Under the pieces are notes generated by a model. The model had not been told where the DNA came from. It made no database searches and worked only from the letters and a program-made list of their open reading frames with translations. Of a stretch of 64,000 bases of DNA, positions 1 through 9,166 are shown one piece after another. Origin of the DNA: Campylobacter sp. CNRCH_2014_0184h (GTDB lineage Bacteria; Campylobacterota; Campylobacteria; Campylobacterales; Campylobacteraceae); the NCBI RefSeq assembly GCF_025772985.1, contig NZ_JAKMTB010000001.1:310001-374000 (forward strand), in the 5' to 3' direction. Each line of letters starts with the position of its first letter. Within the stretch, counting starts at the first letter, position 1. The translations under genes were made by a program, and so were the position numbers.

Positions 1-1
1 G

Positions 2-364
2 ATTTTAGAATTAATCGCCAGTATTTTATTTATAACCTTTTTTGGTTTTTTAAATTTTTTTATGATAGTTTTTGCAAGTATGTTTTTAGGTGCAATGTTT
101 TTAGCAAAGACTTGGACAAATCTCATCACTATGCAAAATACCAATACAAATTTATTTGGTATGGTTAAATTATTTTCTTTAACCATAGTAGGAATTTTGC
201 TTTTAATACCAGGAATTTTAAGTACATTTTTAGGAATTTTACTCTTATTTTTCATGATGATATTAAAATTATTTACAAAACAAAAAAGAAAATATCATCA
301 AACGAACAACGAAGAAGAAATCATAGATGTAGAAATCATACAGGAGCATAAAAAATGCAATTAA
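2..364 (+). CDS. FxsA-family membrane protein, 5' end cut by window
   Basis: The reading frame is open from base 2, so the gene begins before the window; the ATG at 62 is internal. The visible part reads as hydrophobic segments around residues 1-30 and 55-85 of the fragment, followed by a charged, glutamate-rich cytoplasmic tail. The layout (two to three membrane segments, glycine in the first, an LL.IPG-type second segment, charged tail) is that of FxsA, an inner-membrane protein of unknown biochemical role whose E. coli member can lessen phage F exclusion when overproduced. The stop overlaps the hemC start by 10 bases, so the two are probably co-translated. Family call is by pattern, moderately sure. 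Confidence 0.75.
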   Translation: MLELIASILFITFFGFLNFFMIVFASMFLGAMFLAKTWTNLITMQNTNTNLFGMVKLFSLTIVGILLLIPGILSTFLGILLLFFMMILKLFTKQKRKYHQTNNEEEIIDVEIIQEHKKCN

Positions 365-1281
365 TCATCGCAACAAGAAAAAGCCAACTTGCATTATGGC
401 AAAGTGAGTATGTAAAAAATAAATTATCTCAAACACATCCTGAATTAGAAATTTCTTTAGAGGGTTTTAAAACTAAAGGCGATGTTTTACTTGATTCACC
501 TTTGGCTAAAATAGGCGGAAAAGGACTTTTTACAAAAGAACTTGAAGAAAGTATGCTTAGGGGTGATTCGCATTTAGCTGTGCATAGCTTAAAAGATGTG
601 CCGAGCTTCTTTCCTGATGGCTTAGTTTTAGCTGCTATTTCAAAAAGAGAAGTGGTAAATGATGCTTTTTTAAGTGAGTATTATGAAAGCTTAAATGCTC
701 TTCCAAAAGGTGCAAAAGTAGGCACTACAAGTCTTAGAAGAAGAATGCAGCTTTTAGCGTTAAGACCTGATTTAAATATCATTTCTCTAAGAGGTAATAT
801 CAACTCACGCTTAGAAAAACTTAAAGCTAAGGAATTTGACGCTATTATTTTAGCTCTAGCTGGCATTAAACGCTTAGGTTTAGATAAAGAAATAAAATAC
901 ATTAGAGCTTTTGAACTTGATGAGATGATACCCGCAGCTTCCCAAGGAGCTTTAGGTATAGAAAGCATTGATGATAAACAAATTTTAAAATACCTTGAAT
1001 GCTTAAATGATGAAAATGCCTTTATAGAAACCCATATAGAAAGAGATTTTATAAAAACTCTAGAAGGTGGCTGCCAAGTACCTATAGGTATTAATGCAAA
1101 AATCATTGATGAAAAAATAGAAATTCGCGCCATAGTAGGCTTACCTGATGCAAGTAAAATTCTCAAAGAAAAAAGAATGATTGATAAGCAAGATTACGCA
1201 AAAGCGGGCAAGCTTTTAGCTAAAGAAATGATAGCAAAAGGTGCAAAAGAAATTTTAAAAGAAGCAGAGAGTATGATATAA
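355..1281 (+). CDS. hemC: Porphobilinogen deaminase (hydroxymethylbilane synthase)
   Basis: Polymerises four porphobilinogen units into hydroxymethylbilane in cytoplasmic tetrapyrrole (haem) synthesis. The 308 residues match the usual family length. Visible signatures are TRKSQLALWQ at residues 7-16, the VHSLKDVP motif near 76-83 with the catalytic Asp at about 81, the basic TSLRRR stretch near 125-130, and EGGCQVPIG near 237-245, whose Cys240 is the expected attachment point of the dipyrromethane cofactor. The ATG overlaps the end of the upstream FxsA-like gene and follows a GGAG-type ribosome site. The ubiD-like gene starts on the very next base after its stop, so the two look operonic. All key residues are present. 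Confidence 0.97.
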   Translation: MQLIIATRKSQLALWQSEYVKNKLSQTHPELEISLEGFKTKGDVLLDSPLAKIGGKGLFTKELEESMLRGDSHLAVHSLKDVPSFFPDGLVLAAISKREVVNDAFLSEYYESLNALPKGAKVGTTSLRRRMQLLALRPDLNIISLRGNINSRLEKLKAKEFDAIILALAGIKRLGLDKEIKYIRAFELDEMIPAASQGALGIESIDDKQILKYLECLNDENAFIETHIERDFIKTLEGGCQVPIGINAKIIDEKIEIRAIVGLPDASKILKEKRMIDKQDYAKAGKLLAKEMIAKGAKEILKEAESMI

Positions 1282-3075
1282 ATGCAAAAATTCGTAGAGC
1301 TTTTAGAAAAAAATAATTTATTAAAAACCATCCATGAGCCAGTAGATGTAGAACTTGAAATGGCACATTTAGCTTATATAGAAGTTAAAAAAGAAGACTC
1401 TAAAGCCTTGCTTTTTACTAATGCAGTAAAAAATGGCAAAAAATACGATTATCCTGTTCTTTTAAATACTTTTTGTAATGAAAAAGCTTTAAAATTAGCA
1501 TTTGAAAAAGACTATGAAGATGTAGCTAAAGAAATTAGATCTTTACTTAAAATGCATATACCACAAAGCTTTGGTGCAAAATTAAATTTTTTCAAAACCC
1601 TACTTGATTTAAAAAATATCCCACCAAAACGCATTAAAAAAGATGGAGAATTCAACTATAAAAGCTTAAATTCATTATATGATATGCCTATTTTAAAAAC
1701 TTGGGAAAAAGACGCTGCGCCTTTTATCACCATGGGGCAAGTTTATACTCAAAGTATAGATGGAAAGCAAAATAATCTTGGAATGTATCGTTTGCAAGTA
1801 GTTGATGAAAAAACCTTGCTTATGCATTGGCAAATTCACAAAGATGCGAGTCATTTTTTCCATGAGTATAAAAAAGCAAATCAAAAAATGCCAGTAAGCA
1901 TAGCCATAGGTGGAGATCCTTTATATATTTGGTGTGCTCAAGCGCCTTTGCCAAAAGGAATTTTTGAACTTTTACTTTATGGTTTTATCAAGAAAAAACC
2001 TGCCATTTTGGCAAAATGCAAAAGTAACCATCTTTACGTACCTTATGATAGTGACTTTGTGATTGAGGGCTTCGTAGATCCAAATGAATTCGCACCTGAG
2101 GGACCTTTTGGAGACCATACAGGTTTTTATACCCCTGTTGAACTTTGTCCTATTTTAAAAGTAGAAAAAATCTTTGCTAAAAAAAATGCGATTTATCAAG
2201 CTACTGTTGTGGGAAAACCACCTTTAGAAGATAAATACATGGGACTTGGAACAGAAAGAGTTTTTTTACCTTTACTTCAAACAAATGCCCCTGATTTGAT
2301 AGATTATAACATGCCTGAAAATGGGGTTTTTCATAATCTAATCTTGGCTAAAATAGAAGCAAAATACCCAGCTCATGCAAAACAAGTAATGCATACTTTT
2401 TGGGGAGTAGGGCAAATGAGTTTTGTAAAACATGCTATTTTTGTTGATGAAAATGCGCCTTGTTTGAAAGATTATGACAAACTCATACCTTATATACTCA
2501 ATCGCTTTGATGAAGAAAAATTACTTATTAGCGAAGGAATTTGTGATCAACTCGACCATGCTTCAAGCACTTATTGTTATGGTGGCAAAGCAGGGCTTGA
2601 TGCATGTGGTGATGAGAAAAAAGTTGAACTTGAAATTCTAAGCGATGAGGCTTTACTTTCACTTTTTAAAGAAAAAGATCAAAGTATTTTAAAATTAAAG
2701 CAATTTTACACTCAAACCTTTGCTCCAGTTTGCGTGATTTTGATAGATAAAAAAGAAAAAATAACTCAAGTTTTTGAAAAATTACAAACTTATAAAAAAC
2801 ATTTTAGAATTTTAGTTTTCTTAGATTCAGATGCTATTTTAGAAAATCCTTATATGCTAATTTGGCGTGTGGTAAATAATATAGATGCAAAAAGAGATAT
2901 ATTTATCAAAAAAGATTGCGTTGCGATTGATGCAACAAATAAAGGATCATTAGAAGATTATCATAAAGAATGGCCTTTAATGACAAATTGCTCTAAAGAA
3001 GTCATAGATAGACTTATTACAAGAAATTTACTTCCAAATGATGAAAAATTATTCAAAAAGTTTGAAATTTTTTAA
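1282..3075 (+). CDS. UbiD-family prenyl-FMN dependent decarboxylase
   Basis: Reads as a 597-residue UbiD-family (de)carboxylase, an enzyme class that uses the prenylated flavin made by UbiX; a ubiX gene lies at 21774-22352. The diagnostic stretch PEGPFGDHTGFYTP near residues 273-286 is present. The first half carries the family fold and the C-terminal third is variable. In related organisms this paralog is usually placed in menaquinone synthesis; some epsilonproteobacteria use the futalosine route, whose late decarboxylation involves a UbiD-like protein, so that is a plausible but unproven role. It abuts hemC with no gap. About 120 bases separate it from flaG, which has its own promoter. Confidence 0.88.
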   Translation: MQKFVELLEKNNLLKTIHEPVDVELEMAHLAYIEVKKEDSKALLFTNAVKNGKKYDYPVLLNTFCNEKALKLAFEKDYEDVAKEIRSLLKMHIPQSFGAKLNFFKTLLDLKNIPPKRIKKDGEFNYKSLNSLYDMPILKTWEKDAAPFITMGQVYTQSIDGKQNNLGMYRLQVVDEKTLLMHWQIHKDASHFFHEYKKANQKMPVSIAIGGDPLYIWCAQAPLPKGIFELLLYGFIKKKPAILAKCKSNHLYVPYDSDFVIEGFVDPNEFAPEGPFGDHTGFYTPVELCPILKVEKIFAKKNAIYQATVVGKPPLEDKYMGLGTERVFLPLLQTNAPDLIDYNMPENGVFHNLILAKIEAKYPAHAKQVMHTFWGVGQMSFVKHAIFVDENAPCLKDYDKLIPYILNRFDEEKLLISEGICDQLDHASSTYCYGGKAGLDACGDEKKVELEILSDEALLSLFKEKDQSILKLKQFYTQTFAPVCVILIDKKEKITQVFEKLQTYKKHFRILVFLDSDAILENPYMLIWRVVNNIDAKRDIFIKKDCVAIDATNKGSLEDYHKEWPLMTNCSKEVIDRLITRNLLPNDEKLFKKFEIF

Positions 3076-3136
3076 TTTTAAGCTTTTTGAGAACACTTTT
3101 TGCTTATTAATAATATAGAGATTTTTAATCTAAATA

Positions 3137-3163
3137 TTAAGTTTTTTAAAATTATGTCGATAG
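3137..3163 (+). promoter_or_regulatory. sigma28 (FliA) promoter of flaG-fliD-fliS
   Basis: TTAAGTTT at 3137-3144, an 11-base spacer, then GTCGATAG at 3156-3163. This matches the sigma28 consensus TAAAGTTT-N11-GCCGATAA with correct spacing. The predicted start is near 3170, about 27 bases before the flaG ATG, leaving room for the AAAAGGAG ribosome site at 3182-3189. Confidence 0.82.
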
Positions 3164-3196
3164 AGTATTTTAAAGTCTTTTAAAAAGGAGTTTAAA

Positions 3197-3538
3197 ATGG
3201 ACATTGGAAATATTCAAAGGGATGCAAACACAGCACAATTTAATACAAAAAGTACTGGAAAAGTATCTCAAGAAAATCAACAGCAAACTAATTTAAATAA
3301 TCAAGATGAGAATTTAAATGAAAAATTGAAAAATGCAACAGAAAAACTTAATAATCAAATGGAAACACTAGAAACAAACGTACGTTTTGCATATAATGAT
3401 AAAATCAATGAAATGTATGTTAGTGTAACCGAAAAAGATACTGGTAGGTTAATACGTAAAATTCCTAGCGAGGAAGTTATGAAGCTAATAGAACATTTTC
3501 AAGGTGTTATTGGCACTATTTTTGATAAGGAGAGTTAA
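3197..3538 (+). CDS. flaG: Flagellar protein FlaG
   Basis: A 113-residue FlaG-family protein. The first 45 residues are polar, Asn/Gln-rich and probably disordered; residues 60-113 hold the conserved FlaG domain (VRFAYNDKINEMYVSV, then DTGRLIRKIPSEEVMKL). FlaG proteins influence filament length and sit next to the cap gene fliD in many polar-flagellate bacteria. The ATG follows a strong AAGGAG and lies downstream of the sigma28 promoter at 3137-3163. fliD starts 2 bases after its stop. Its late-class promoter fits a role in filament assembly. Confidence 0.93.
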   Translation: MDIGNIQRDANTAQFNTKSTGKVSQENQQQTNLNNQDENLNEKLKNATEKLNNQMETLETNVRFAYNDKINEMYVSVTEKDTGRLIRKIPSEEVMKLIEHFQGVIGTIFDKES

Positions 3539-3540
3539 TT

Positions 3541-5844
3541 ATGGCAGTAGGTAGTTTAGGAAGTTTAGGAATAGGCTCAGGAGTTTTAACAAGCGATACA
3601 TTAAACAAGCTAAAAGAAGCAGAAATGAATGCACATTTAGGTCTTTATAACTCACAGCTTGAAACTAATACTTCAAGACAAAAAGACCTAGCAGAACTTG
3701 AAGCTAAGCTACTTGCGTTTCAAACAGCCGTAAATAGCTTAGGTGATGCTTCACAATTTAACAAGAAAAAAGTATCACCTAGCGTAAGTGGAGATAGTGC
3801 AGCTGCAAGCTTAGTAGTAGGATCTTTATCTAACCTTACAAACATGAAAGTTATTGTTGATCAACTTGCACAAAAAGACGTATATCAAAGTAATGGATTT
3901 AAAGATAAAACTGCTACTGTAATGGGTAGTTTAGGTATAAAAGGTGTAGATGGCAAAACTTCTTTTACTATTACCCAAGATGGAAAAGATTATAAAATCG
4001 ATATTGATGAAAGCACTACTGTATCTCAGCTTGCAGAAAAAATAAATGCCGCAACAGGTGGAAAAGTAGAAGCCAAAATAGTCAATACAGGAGATAGAGA
4101 TAATCCATACCGCTTAGTAGTACAAAGCACTGAAACAGGAACTAAAAATAATATTTCTTTTTCAGGTGATGAAAATCTATTAAATGCTATGGGTTGGGGA
4201 CTTGATAAAAATAGTATTAGCGCTGGTGGTTTGTATGGTTTTAGACCAACAGGTGCTGGAGAAGAAAATAAAGATAAAATAAGCGGACAAATTAGTAGTG
4301 GAAGCTTTGATGACAAACTACTTAACCCAGGAGAAAAAACCTCTTTTACTTTTGTTATTAAAAATGGTGAAAGATATGATAGATTTACCATTGATATAGA
4401 CGAGAATACTACTTATAAAAGTTTAGCAGAAGATTTAAAAAAACAAACCAATGGAAAAGTGGAATTAAGCTTTGGAGATGATGGAAAATCTTTTACTTTT
4501 AGAGCTACCAATGGTGGGCAATTAAGTCTTTTTGATGGTGGTTATGCAACTGATGCTGAAGGAAATATTGACCAAGCTAATTATGCTAGAGATGAAAAAG
4601 CTACTTCATTATTAAGTAGTAAATTTGGCATTGAATTAGATACAAGTACACCGCAAGGTTATAATGTAAAAGCAGATAATGAAAACCATATCCAAAAAGG
4701 CATGGACGCTATCTTTAGTGTAGATGGTGTTAAAATGACAAGACCAACTAATACTATCACTGATATAGCTCCAGATGTTACTTTAGAGTTAAAACAAAAA
4801 GGAGAGATAACTTTTAACGTTTCTCAAGACACTGAAGCACTTGCGCAATCTTTAGAAAGTTTAGCTACTGCTTATAATGATTTAATGATAAATCTTAACG
4901 CAGCAACAAAATATGATCCCGATGCAGGTACAAAAGGAAATTTCGTAGGTGTTAGCGAAATTTATAATATAAAATCTGAAATAAACAATATTTTACTTCA
5001 AACTATAACAGTAGATGGAACTGTTACGGTTGGTGATAGTGAAAGTTCAGAAGGGATTGAAGTTTCCTCTAAAGTAAGTTTATCTTTGGCTGATTATGGC
5101 TTAACGTTAAATGATGGTGTTTTATCTTTTGATTCAGGAAAATTTAACTCTAAATTTAGCGAAGATCCTGAATTAGCTGAAAAATTTTTCGTAGGAAGTA
5201 ATGGTTTTGAAGATATTGATTTAGCTGGTGATAGAGTAAGTAATCTTGGCAGTGAAAATATAGAATTTAAAGAAGGTAGTTTTACTATCACTTATAATGA
5301 TACAACCATAGATTTAAGCAAAACTCCAAATGGAGATCCTTTTGTATTAACAGGTGCAAATGATATTGAAAAAGCTAAAAATTTGGTTGATCATATAAAT
5401 AGTTTTGGCTTAGAAGGTTTAGAGGCTAGCTTTGAAATTATTAACCAAGGTAATGAAAATCAACAAATTCAATTTAAAATCAAAGGAACTTCAGGTAGTA
5501 ACTTAGAAATTCAAGGTGATAATGAATTTTTGAAAAAATTTGGTTTAAGTTCTAGAACCTTATATTCAGTTTATAAAGAAGAAACTGGAACTTTTGGTAT
5601 GCTAAAAAATACCATGGGTGAAATAATGAGTTCTGAAGGTTCATTTGGAGGTTATAAAGAATCTTTAACAAAAGAATCAAAAAATCTAAATGAAACCATA
5701 GAAAGCACCAAAGCTTCCATAGAAAGTAGATATGATACAATGTGGTCAAGATGGGCAGCATATGATGGTATCATTGCAAAACTAAATAACCAAGCAAGTG
5801 TTATTGCAAATATGATTAATGCAGCAAATAATCAAAATTCTTAA
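3541..5844 (+). CDS. fliD: Flagellar filament cap protein FliD (HAP2)
   Basis: The filament-tip cap chaperone that inserts flagellin subunits. At 767 residues it has a conserved N-terminal region (residues 1-60, Gly/Leu-rich start then a heptad-like helix) and a conserved C-terminal coiled coil from about 690 to 760, with a variable middle made of repeated beta-rich, Gly/Asp-rich stretches. From memory C. jejuni FliD is near 640 residues, so the middle is expanded here by roughly 120. Repeated motif types (TSFTI.., T.DGKSFTF) suggest internal domain duplication of the exposed part. It follows flaG by 2 bases and precedes the chaperone gene fliS by 18. No signal peptide, as expected for export by the flagellar secretion system. 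Confidence 0.95.
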   Translation: MAVGSLGSLGIGSGVLTSDTLNKLKEAEMNAHLGLYNSQLETNTSRQKDLAELEAKLLAFQTAVNSLGDASQFNKKKVSPSVSGDSAAASLVVGSLSNLTNMKVIVDQLAQKDVYQSNGFKDKTATVMGSLGIKGVDGKTSFTITQDGKDYKIDIDESTTVSQLAEKINAATGGKVEAKIVNTGDRDNPYRLVVQSTETGTKNNISFSGDENLLNAMGWGLDKNSISAGGLYGFRPTGAGEENKDKISGQISSGSFDDKLLNPGEKTSFTFVIKNGERYDRFTIDIDENTTYKSLAEDLKKQTNGKVELSFGDDGKSFTFRATNGGQLSLFDGGYATDAEGNIDQANYARDEKATSLLSSKFGIELDTSTPQGYNVKADNENHIQKGMDAIFSVDGVKMTRPTNTITDIAPDVTLELKQKGEITFNVSQDTEALAQSLESLATAYNDLMINLNAATKYDPDAGTKGNFVGVSEIYNIKSEINNILLQTITVDGTVTVGDSESSEGIEVSSKVSLSLADYGLTLNDGVLSFDSGKFNSKFSEDPELAEKFFVGSNGFEDIDLAGDRVSNLGSENIEFKEGSFTITYNDTTIDLSKTPNGDPFVLTGANDIEKAKNLVDHINSFGLEGLEASFEIINQGNENQQIQFKIKGTSGSNLEIQGDNEFLKKFGLSSRTLYSVYKEETGTFGMLKNTMGEIMSSEGSFGGYKESLTKESKNLNETIESTKASIESRYDTMWSRWAAYDGIIAKLNNQASVIANMINAANNQNS

Positions 5845-5862
5845 AATAAAGAAAGGGTTTAA

Positions 5863-6234
5863 ATGCTAAATAGTGCAGTTTATAGCGCATATTCACAAAA
5901 TCAAACTGGTGTAGAATCCCAAGAGAAACTTATAGAAATGCTATATAGTGGGATTTTACGCTTTTCAAGTAGGATAAAAATAGCTATACAAAATGAAAAT
6001 ATAGAAGAAAGAGTGTATTATGTAAAAAGAGCTAGTGCTATTTTTATTGAATTGTTAAATTGTCTTGATTATGATAAGGGCGGCGAAGTAGCACATTATT
6101 TAAGTGGCTTATACACTAGAGAATTACAACTTCTTTCTTTAGCAAACATAGAAAACAGTGAAGCAAGAGTAGATGAAGTAATAAATGTAGTAAAAGGCTT
6201 ATTAGAAGCTTGGAGAGAAGTACACCAAAAATGA
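5863..6234 (+). CDS. fliS: Flagellin export chaperone FliS
   Basis: A 123-residue helical cytoplasmic chaperone that holds flagellin C-termini before export. The start AYSQNQTGVESQEKLIEMLY has the typical FliS pattern (residue 9-28), followed by YSGILRFSSR and the helical bundle. An AAAGAAAGGG ribosome site precedes the ATG. It is the third gene of the flaG operon, 18 bases after fliD, and its stop overlaps the next gene as ATGA, so translation is probably coupled. Confidence 0.95.
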   Translation: MLNSAVYSAYSQNQTGVESQEKLIEMLYSGILRFSSRIKIAIQNENIEERVYYVKRASAIFIELLNCLDYDKGGEVAHYLSGLYTRELQLLSLANIENSEARVDEVINVVKGLLEAWREVHQK

Positions 6235-6446
6235 GTGAAAAAAAATGGATTGATGAGTTTAAACTAGCTGTTTATACTGAAGATGTAGAAAAAATAGTTA
6301 AACTTATGGAAAAACCGGATTATAAAGATTGTCCCAATGAGGCTTTAGCGCTAACTAATGAAGCGATAGCTTTTATGAAAAAAAAGCAAGATGAAATAGC
6401 TATTAATTTACAAAAACTCAAAAAAGCTTCTGCTTATATAAAGTAA
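6231..6446 (+). CDS. Small conserved flagellar-operon protein, function unknown
   Basis: A 71-residue acidic/basic helical protein starting MSEKKWIDEFKLAVY. I place the start at the ATG at 6231, which overlaps the fliS stop as ATGA, rather than at a longer in-frame start at 6210 inside fliS. No signal peptide or membrane segment is visible; three amphipathic helices can be read. Its position after fliS, where other bacteria carry FliT-like helical chaperones, makes a flagellar chaperone or accessory role possible, but there is no sequence match I can name. The stop codon touches the 3' end of the convergent RNase P RNA. Confidence 0.8.
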   Translation: MSEKKWIDEFKLAVYTEDVEKIVKLMEKPDYKDCPNEALALTNEAIAFMKKKQDEIAINLQKLKKASAYIK

Positions 6447-6765
6447 AACATGGCTATAAGCCGAGTTCTGTCAAGAACGATCATTTATCTAGACTTGTTT
6501 TTACAAACAAGTTCAAGCGAAGGGTTATATTATAAGACAAAAACCACCCCTTCTTGCTGCAGATTGGGTTTACATAGCTAGCTTTGTTACCAAAGCTACT
6601 GGTAGGCTCTTACTCTACCGTTTCACCTTTTCCATATAAAATATGGTAGTTTTCTTTCTGTTGCACTTTCCCTTAGGTTACCCTAGCCATCCATTAGATG
6701 GAATCTTTGTCTTATTGCAGCTCGGACTTTCCTCTTCAAAAAGAAGCGATCGCTTGCCATGTTTA
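6446..6765 (-). ncRNA. rnpB: RNase P RNA, bacterial class A
   Basis: Read on the minus strand, the segment carries the universally conserved blocks of the tRNA 5'-processing ribozyme in order: GAGGAAAGTCCGAGCT (near 6739-6724), GGGAAAGTGCAACAGAAA, AAAGGTGAAACGGTAGAG, TAAGAGCCTACCAG, GTAAACCC and, close to the 3' end, AGAACTCGGCTTATAG. The ends pair: AAACATGGC at 6764-6756 with GCCATGTTT at 6454-6446, forming P1. The ends are therefore set by helix P1 and may be off by a few bases. It lies convergent to the fliS operon, in a junction between two gene blocks. Confidence 0.95.
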
Positions 6766-6791
6766 GACAAATTCTACCAAAAAAATTATTT

Positions 6792-7331
6792 TTATACCAG
6801 AGCAAAAACAAGATTTAATGTAATTTTTAATTTATTTTCATATTTTACAAGTTCTAAATTTTTAACTTTTATATAAGGATCTAATTTTTGCAAAAACTGC
6901 GTTAAAAAAATAAAATCGCCAACAAAACTTAATCTTAATTCATAATAAGCAAAATATTCATCTTGACTTTTGTAACTTTGAATTTGCAAAGATTGAACTC
7001 CATTAAGATTCTTTTCTATATTCTTTAAAATACTTTGATAATCTTTATTTATGCTTAAAAACGAGCGATCATTATAAGATATATTTTCATCTTCTTTTAA
7101 ATCAGAAATCACTTCTTGTTTTTGCTCGTATTTTGTTTGTAAATTATATAGTTCATCTTTTGACAACTTCATTTGTTTTTCAAAATAGTCAAAAACACCC
7201 ATATAAACCATGAAAAAACCAAAAACAAAAACAACTATCAAAGACAATATAAATTCACGCTCAGATAACTTAGCAAAGATATTTTCTAAATTTTTATAAA
7301 GATTTTTCAAAAACAAGAGTGATTTTTCCAT
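6792..7331 (-). CDS. Inner-membrane protein, PilO/GspM-like
   Basis: A 179-residue bitopic membrane protein: short cytoplasmic N-terminus, one membrane segment at about residues 27-48, a heptad-like coiled coil at about 50-85, then a C-terminal domain of roughly 70 residues with alternating strands and helices (VQSLQIQSYKSQ, FAYYELRLSFVGDF, FLTQFLQKLDPYIKV, LKITLNLVF). This layout is that of PilO/GspM proteins, which form the inner-membrane platform of type IV pili and type II secretion systems. It overlaps the upstream partner gene by 38 bases. Similarity is structural by eye, not a motif hit; it may serve DNA uptake or another envelope machine. Last gene of the argG-to-era run. Confidence 0.6.
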   Translation of the reverse strand: MEKSLLFLKNLYKNLENIFAKLSEREFILSLIVVFVFGFFMVYMGVFDYFEKQMKLSKDELYNLQTKYEQKQEVISDLKEDENISYNDRSFLSINKDYQSILKNIEKNLNGVQSLQIQSYKSQDEYFAYYELRLSFVGDFIFLTQFLQKLDPYIKVKNLELVKYENKLKITLNLVFALV

Positions 7332-8301
7332 TATTAACTTCTTTATTTTTTAATACAAAATGATGCTTTTTAAAATCTTCATAAAATTCATAGTCATTTT
7401 TAAGCTCTATAATAAAATCATTATTTTTAACATGCAAAGCCTCTATATAAGCTTGATGAGAATTTAAAACTTTTAAAAAATCATAAAAATCTTTATAACA
7501 AAGTGTATTTGCATAAAATTTTTGCAACAAATCAACCTTTAACTCATTTTCTTCTTGTAGTTTTTTAAACTCTTGATTTTGCTTTTGATTAATTTTTACC
7601 TGTTCTAAAATATCATCTTGCTTTTTTATTAAATTTTCATATTTTGTTTTCTTATTTTCATAAAATGATTTTTGTGTATACAAATACAAAGGATAAGCTA
7701 AAGCTAGTAAAACTCCACAAACAAAAGCCAATAAAATCTTAAAACTAAAAGATTTTAAATGATTTATTTTTTCTTTGTTGGTAAAATTAATCTTGACTTG
7801 ATCGCAATTTTTTAGTAATTTTTGATAAAAAATATTACTATTAAATTTATCAAAACTACTAAGATTTTGAGTATCATCTATGCTTATAATGTGCTTATAA
7901 GTATTTTTTAATTTTTCTTCATATATTTTATCATAAACATTTAATGGTATAACTTTACAATTTTGAAAATCACATCCTAAATACTCCACTAAAACTATAT
8001 ATTTTTCTTTAAATAATAATGCAAGATTTTCACTATTTACATCGTTCTTAAAATACACTTCAAAAAGCAGGGGTTCAGGTATTATATAATCAATATCTAA
8101 AATATCTTCATACTTGCACAAGAATACATATGCAAAAGATTTATCTTGAAAATACTTTAGCTTATAAGAAAAATCATCTTTAAGACCAAGCTCCTCAAAG
8201 CTCTTTTTTAAAATTTCATCTTCACTAATAGGATTTGCAAATTTAATATATAAAAGCTTTTCATAAGCAAGAAAATCTTTTAGAATAGTTTTCTTACTCA
8301 T
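7294..8301 (-). CDS. Membrane protein, GspL/PilN-like partner
   Basis: A 335-residue protein if translation starts at the ATG at 8301, which overlaps the era stop by 8 bases; a longer frame reaches 8352 but runs inside era. Residues 1-180 are a soluble, probably cytoplasmic region, 187-208 one membrane segment, 212-262 a coiled coil, and 263-335 a small periplasmic domain ([32 protein letters not shown]). A cytoplasmic domain, one membrane span and a periplasmic ferredoxin-like end is the plan of GspL, equivalent to PilM+PilN. The next gene is PilO/GspM-like, which supports the reading. I see no GspE-like ATPase or secretin in the window. Confidence 0.6.
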   Translation of the reverse strand: MSKKTILKDFLAYEKLLYIKFANPISEDEILKKSFEELGLKDDFSYKLKYFQDKSFAYVFLCKYEDILDIDYIIPEPLLFEVYFKNDVNSENLALLFKEKYIVLVEYLGCDFQNCKVIPLNVYDKIYEEKLKNTYKHIISIDDTQNLSSFDKFNSNIFYQKLLKNCDQVKINFTNKEKINHLKSFSFKILLAFVCGVLLALAYPLYLYTQKSFYENKKTKYENLIKKQDDILEQVKINQKQNQEFKKLQEENELKVDLLQKFYANTLCYKDFYDFLKVLNSHQAYIEALHVKNNDFIIELKNDYEFYEDFKKHHFVLKNKEVNNGKITLVFEKSL

Positions 8302-9166
8302 CATAAAGTATTTTCTTAAGGTTTTGCTCGTTTTTGTGCCAATTTTTCTCAAGTTGAACGAATAATTTTAACATTATCTTTTTTTGTGCTAATTTTTCTA
8401 TTTTCACTCTAGCTTCTTTACCTATACGCTTAATTGTAGCACCATCTTTACCTAATATCATTCCTTTGTGAGAATTACTATCTGTAATGATAGTGGCATT
8501 GATATAATAAATTTGCTCTAGTTCTTTGATTTTTTCTATTTTGACTTCAGTGCTATAAGGAATTTCATCACTTAAATTTTCATATATGGCTTCTAAGATA
8601 AAATCTCTATAAATATCCTTTTCATTTGTTGTAGTAATAAACTCAGGATCAAAATAATACGGGTGTTCAGGCAAATACTTAACCATCTCATCTAAAAGAA
8701 TTTTTTTATAAAATTTTTGCTTAGCAGAATAGGGGATAATAGCACTAAAATGTGAGCTAAACTGAGAATACTCACTTAATTTTTTAAGCAAAACCTCTTT
8801 TTTTACTAAATCAACCTTATTGATTAATACAATATGTGGCACTTTAGGGTTTAAACTTAAAAAATTTTCATAATCTTTAATATCATCATAAATACTAGCT
8901 ACAAATAAAATCACATCACAATCAGCAATGCTTTTAATCGCTAAATCAATCATAAGCTGATTCATAGCCTTAGAGCTTGCATGCAAACCTGGTGTATCTA
9001 TAAAAATAAGCTGATGATTTTCATGCATTATGATCGCATTAATCTTTCTTCTTGTAGCGTTTTGCTTATGAGAAACCATAGCAACTTTTTCTTCTAATAA
9101 AGAATTTAGGATAGAACTTTTTCCTGCATTAGTTCTACCCACTATGCTTATAAAGCCACTTTTCAC
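8294..9166 (-). CDS. era: GTPase Era, 16S rRNA maturation factor
   Basis: A 290-residue GTPase that binds the 3' end of 16S rRNA during 30S assembly. G1 GRTNAGKS is at residues 10-17, the G3 DTPGLH near 58-63, G4 NKVD near 116-119, and the C-terminal KH domain carries [15 protein letters not shown] near 235-249. The normal order GTPase then KH domain is complete and the length is usual. Its ATG overlaps the hslU stop by 4 bases, and its stop overlaps the next gene, so it lies inside a tight run from argG. Confidence 0.97.
   Translation of the reverse strand: MKSGFISIVGRTNAGKSSILNSLLEEKVAMVSHKQNATRRKINAIIMHENHQLIFIDTPGLHASSKAMNQLMIDLAIKSIADCDVILFVASIYDDIKDYENFLSLNPKVPHIVLINKVDLVKKEVLLKKLSEYSQFSSHFSAIIPYSAKQKFYKKILLDEMVKYLPEHPYYFDPEFITTTNEKDIYRDFILEAIYENLSDEIPYSTEVKIEKIKELEQIYYINATIITDSNSHKGMILGKDGATIKRIGKEARVKIEKLAQKKIMLKLFVQLEKNWHKNEQNLKKILYDE

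Noticed and set aside
681-1166. 161-residue minus-strand reading frame inside hemC
   Set aside because: Fully antisense to a conserved gene with intact motifs; no ribosome site or family pattern.
3090-3105. sigma54-like element before flaG (TTTTTGCTT with a GAGAAC upstream)
   Set aside because: At the -24 position the bases are AG rather than GG, and the much better sigma28 promoter lies closer to the gene.
6643-6876. 77-residue plus-strand reading frame
   Set aside because: Lies over RNase P RNA and the end of the PilO-like gene; translation is a shadow of the RNA.
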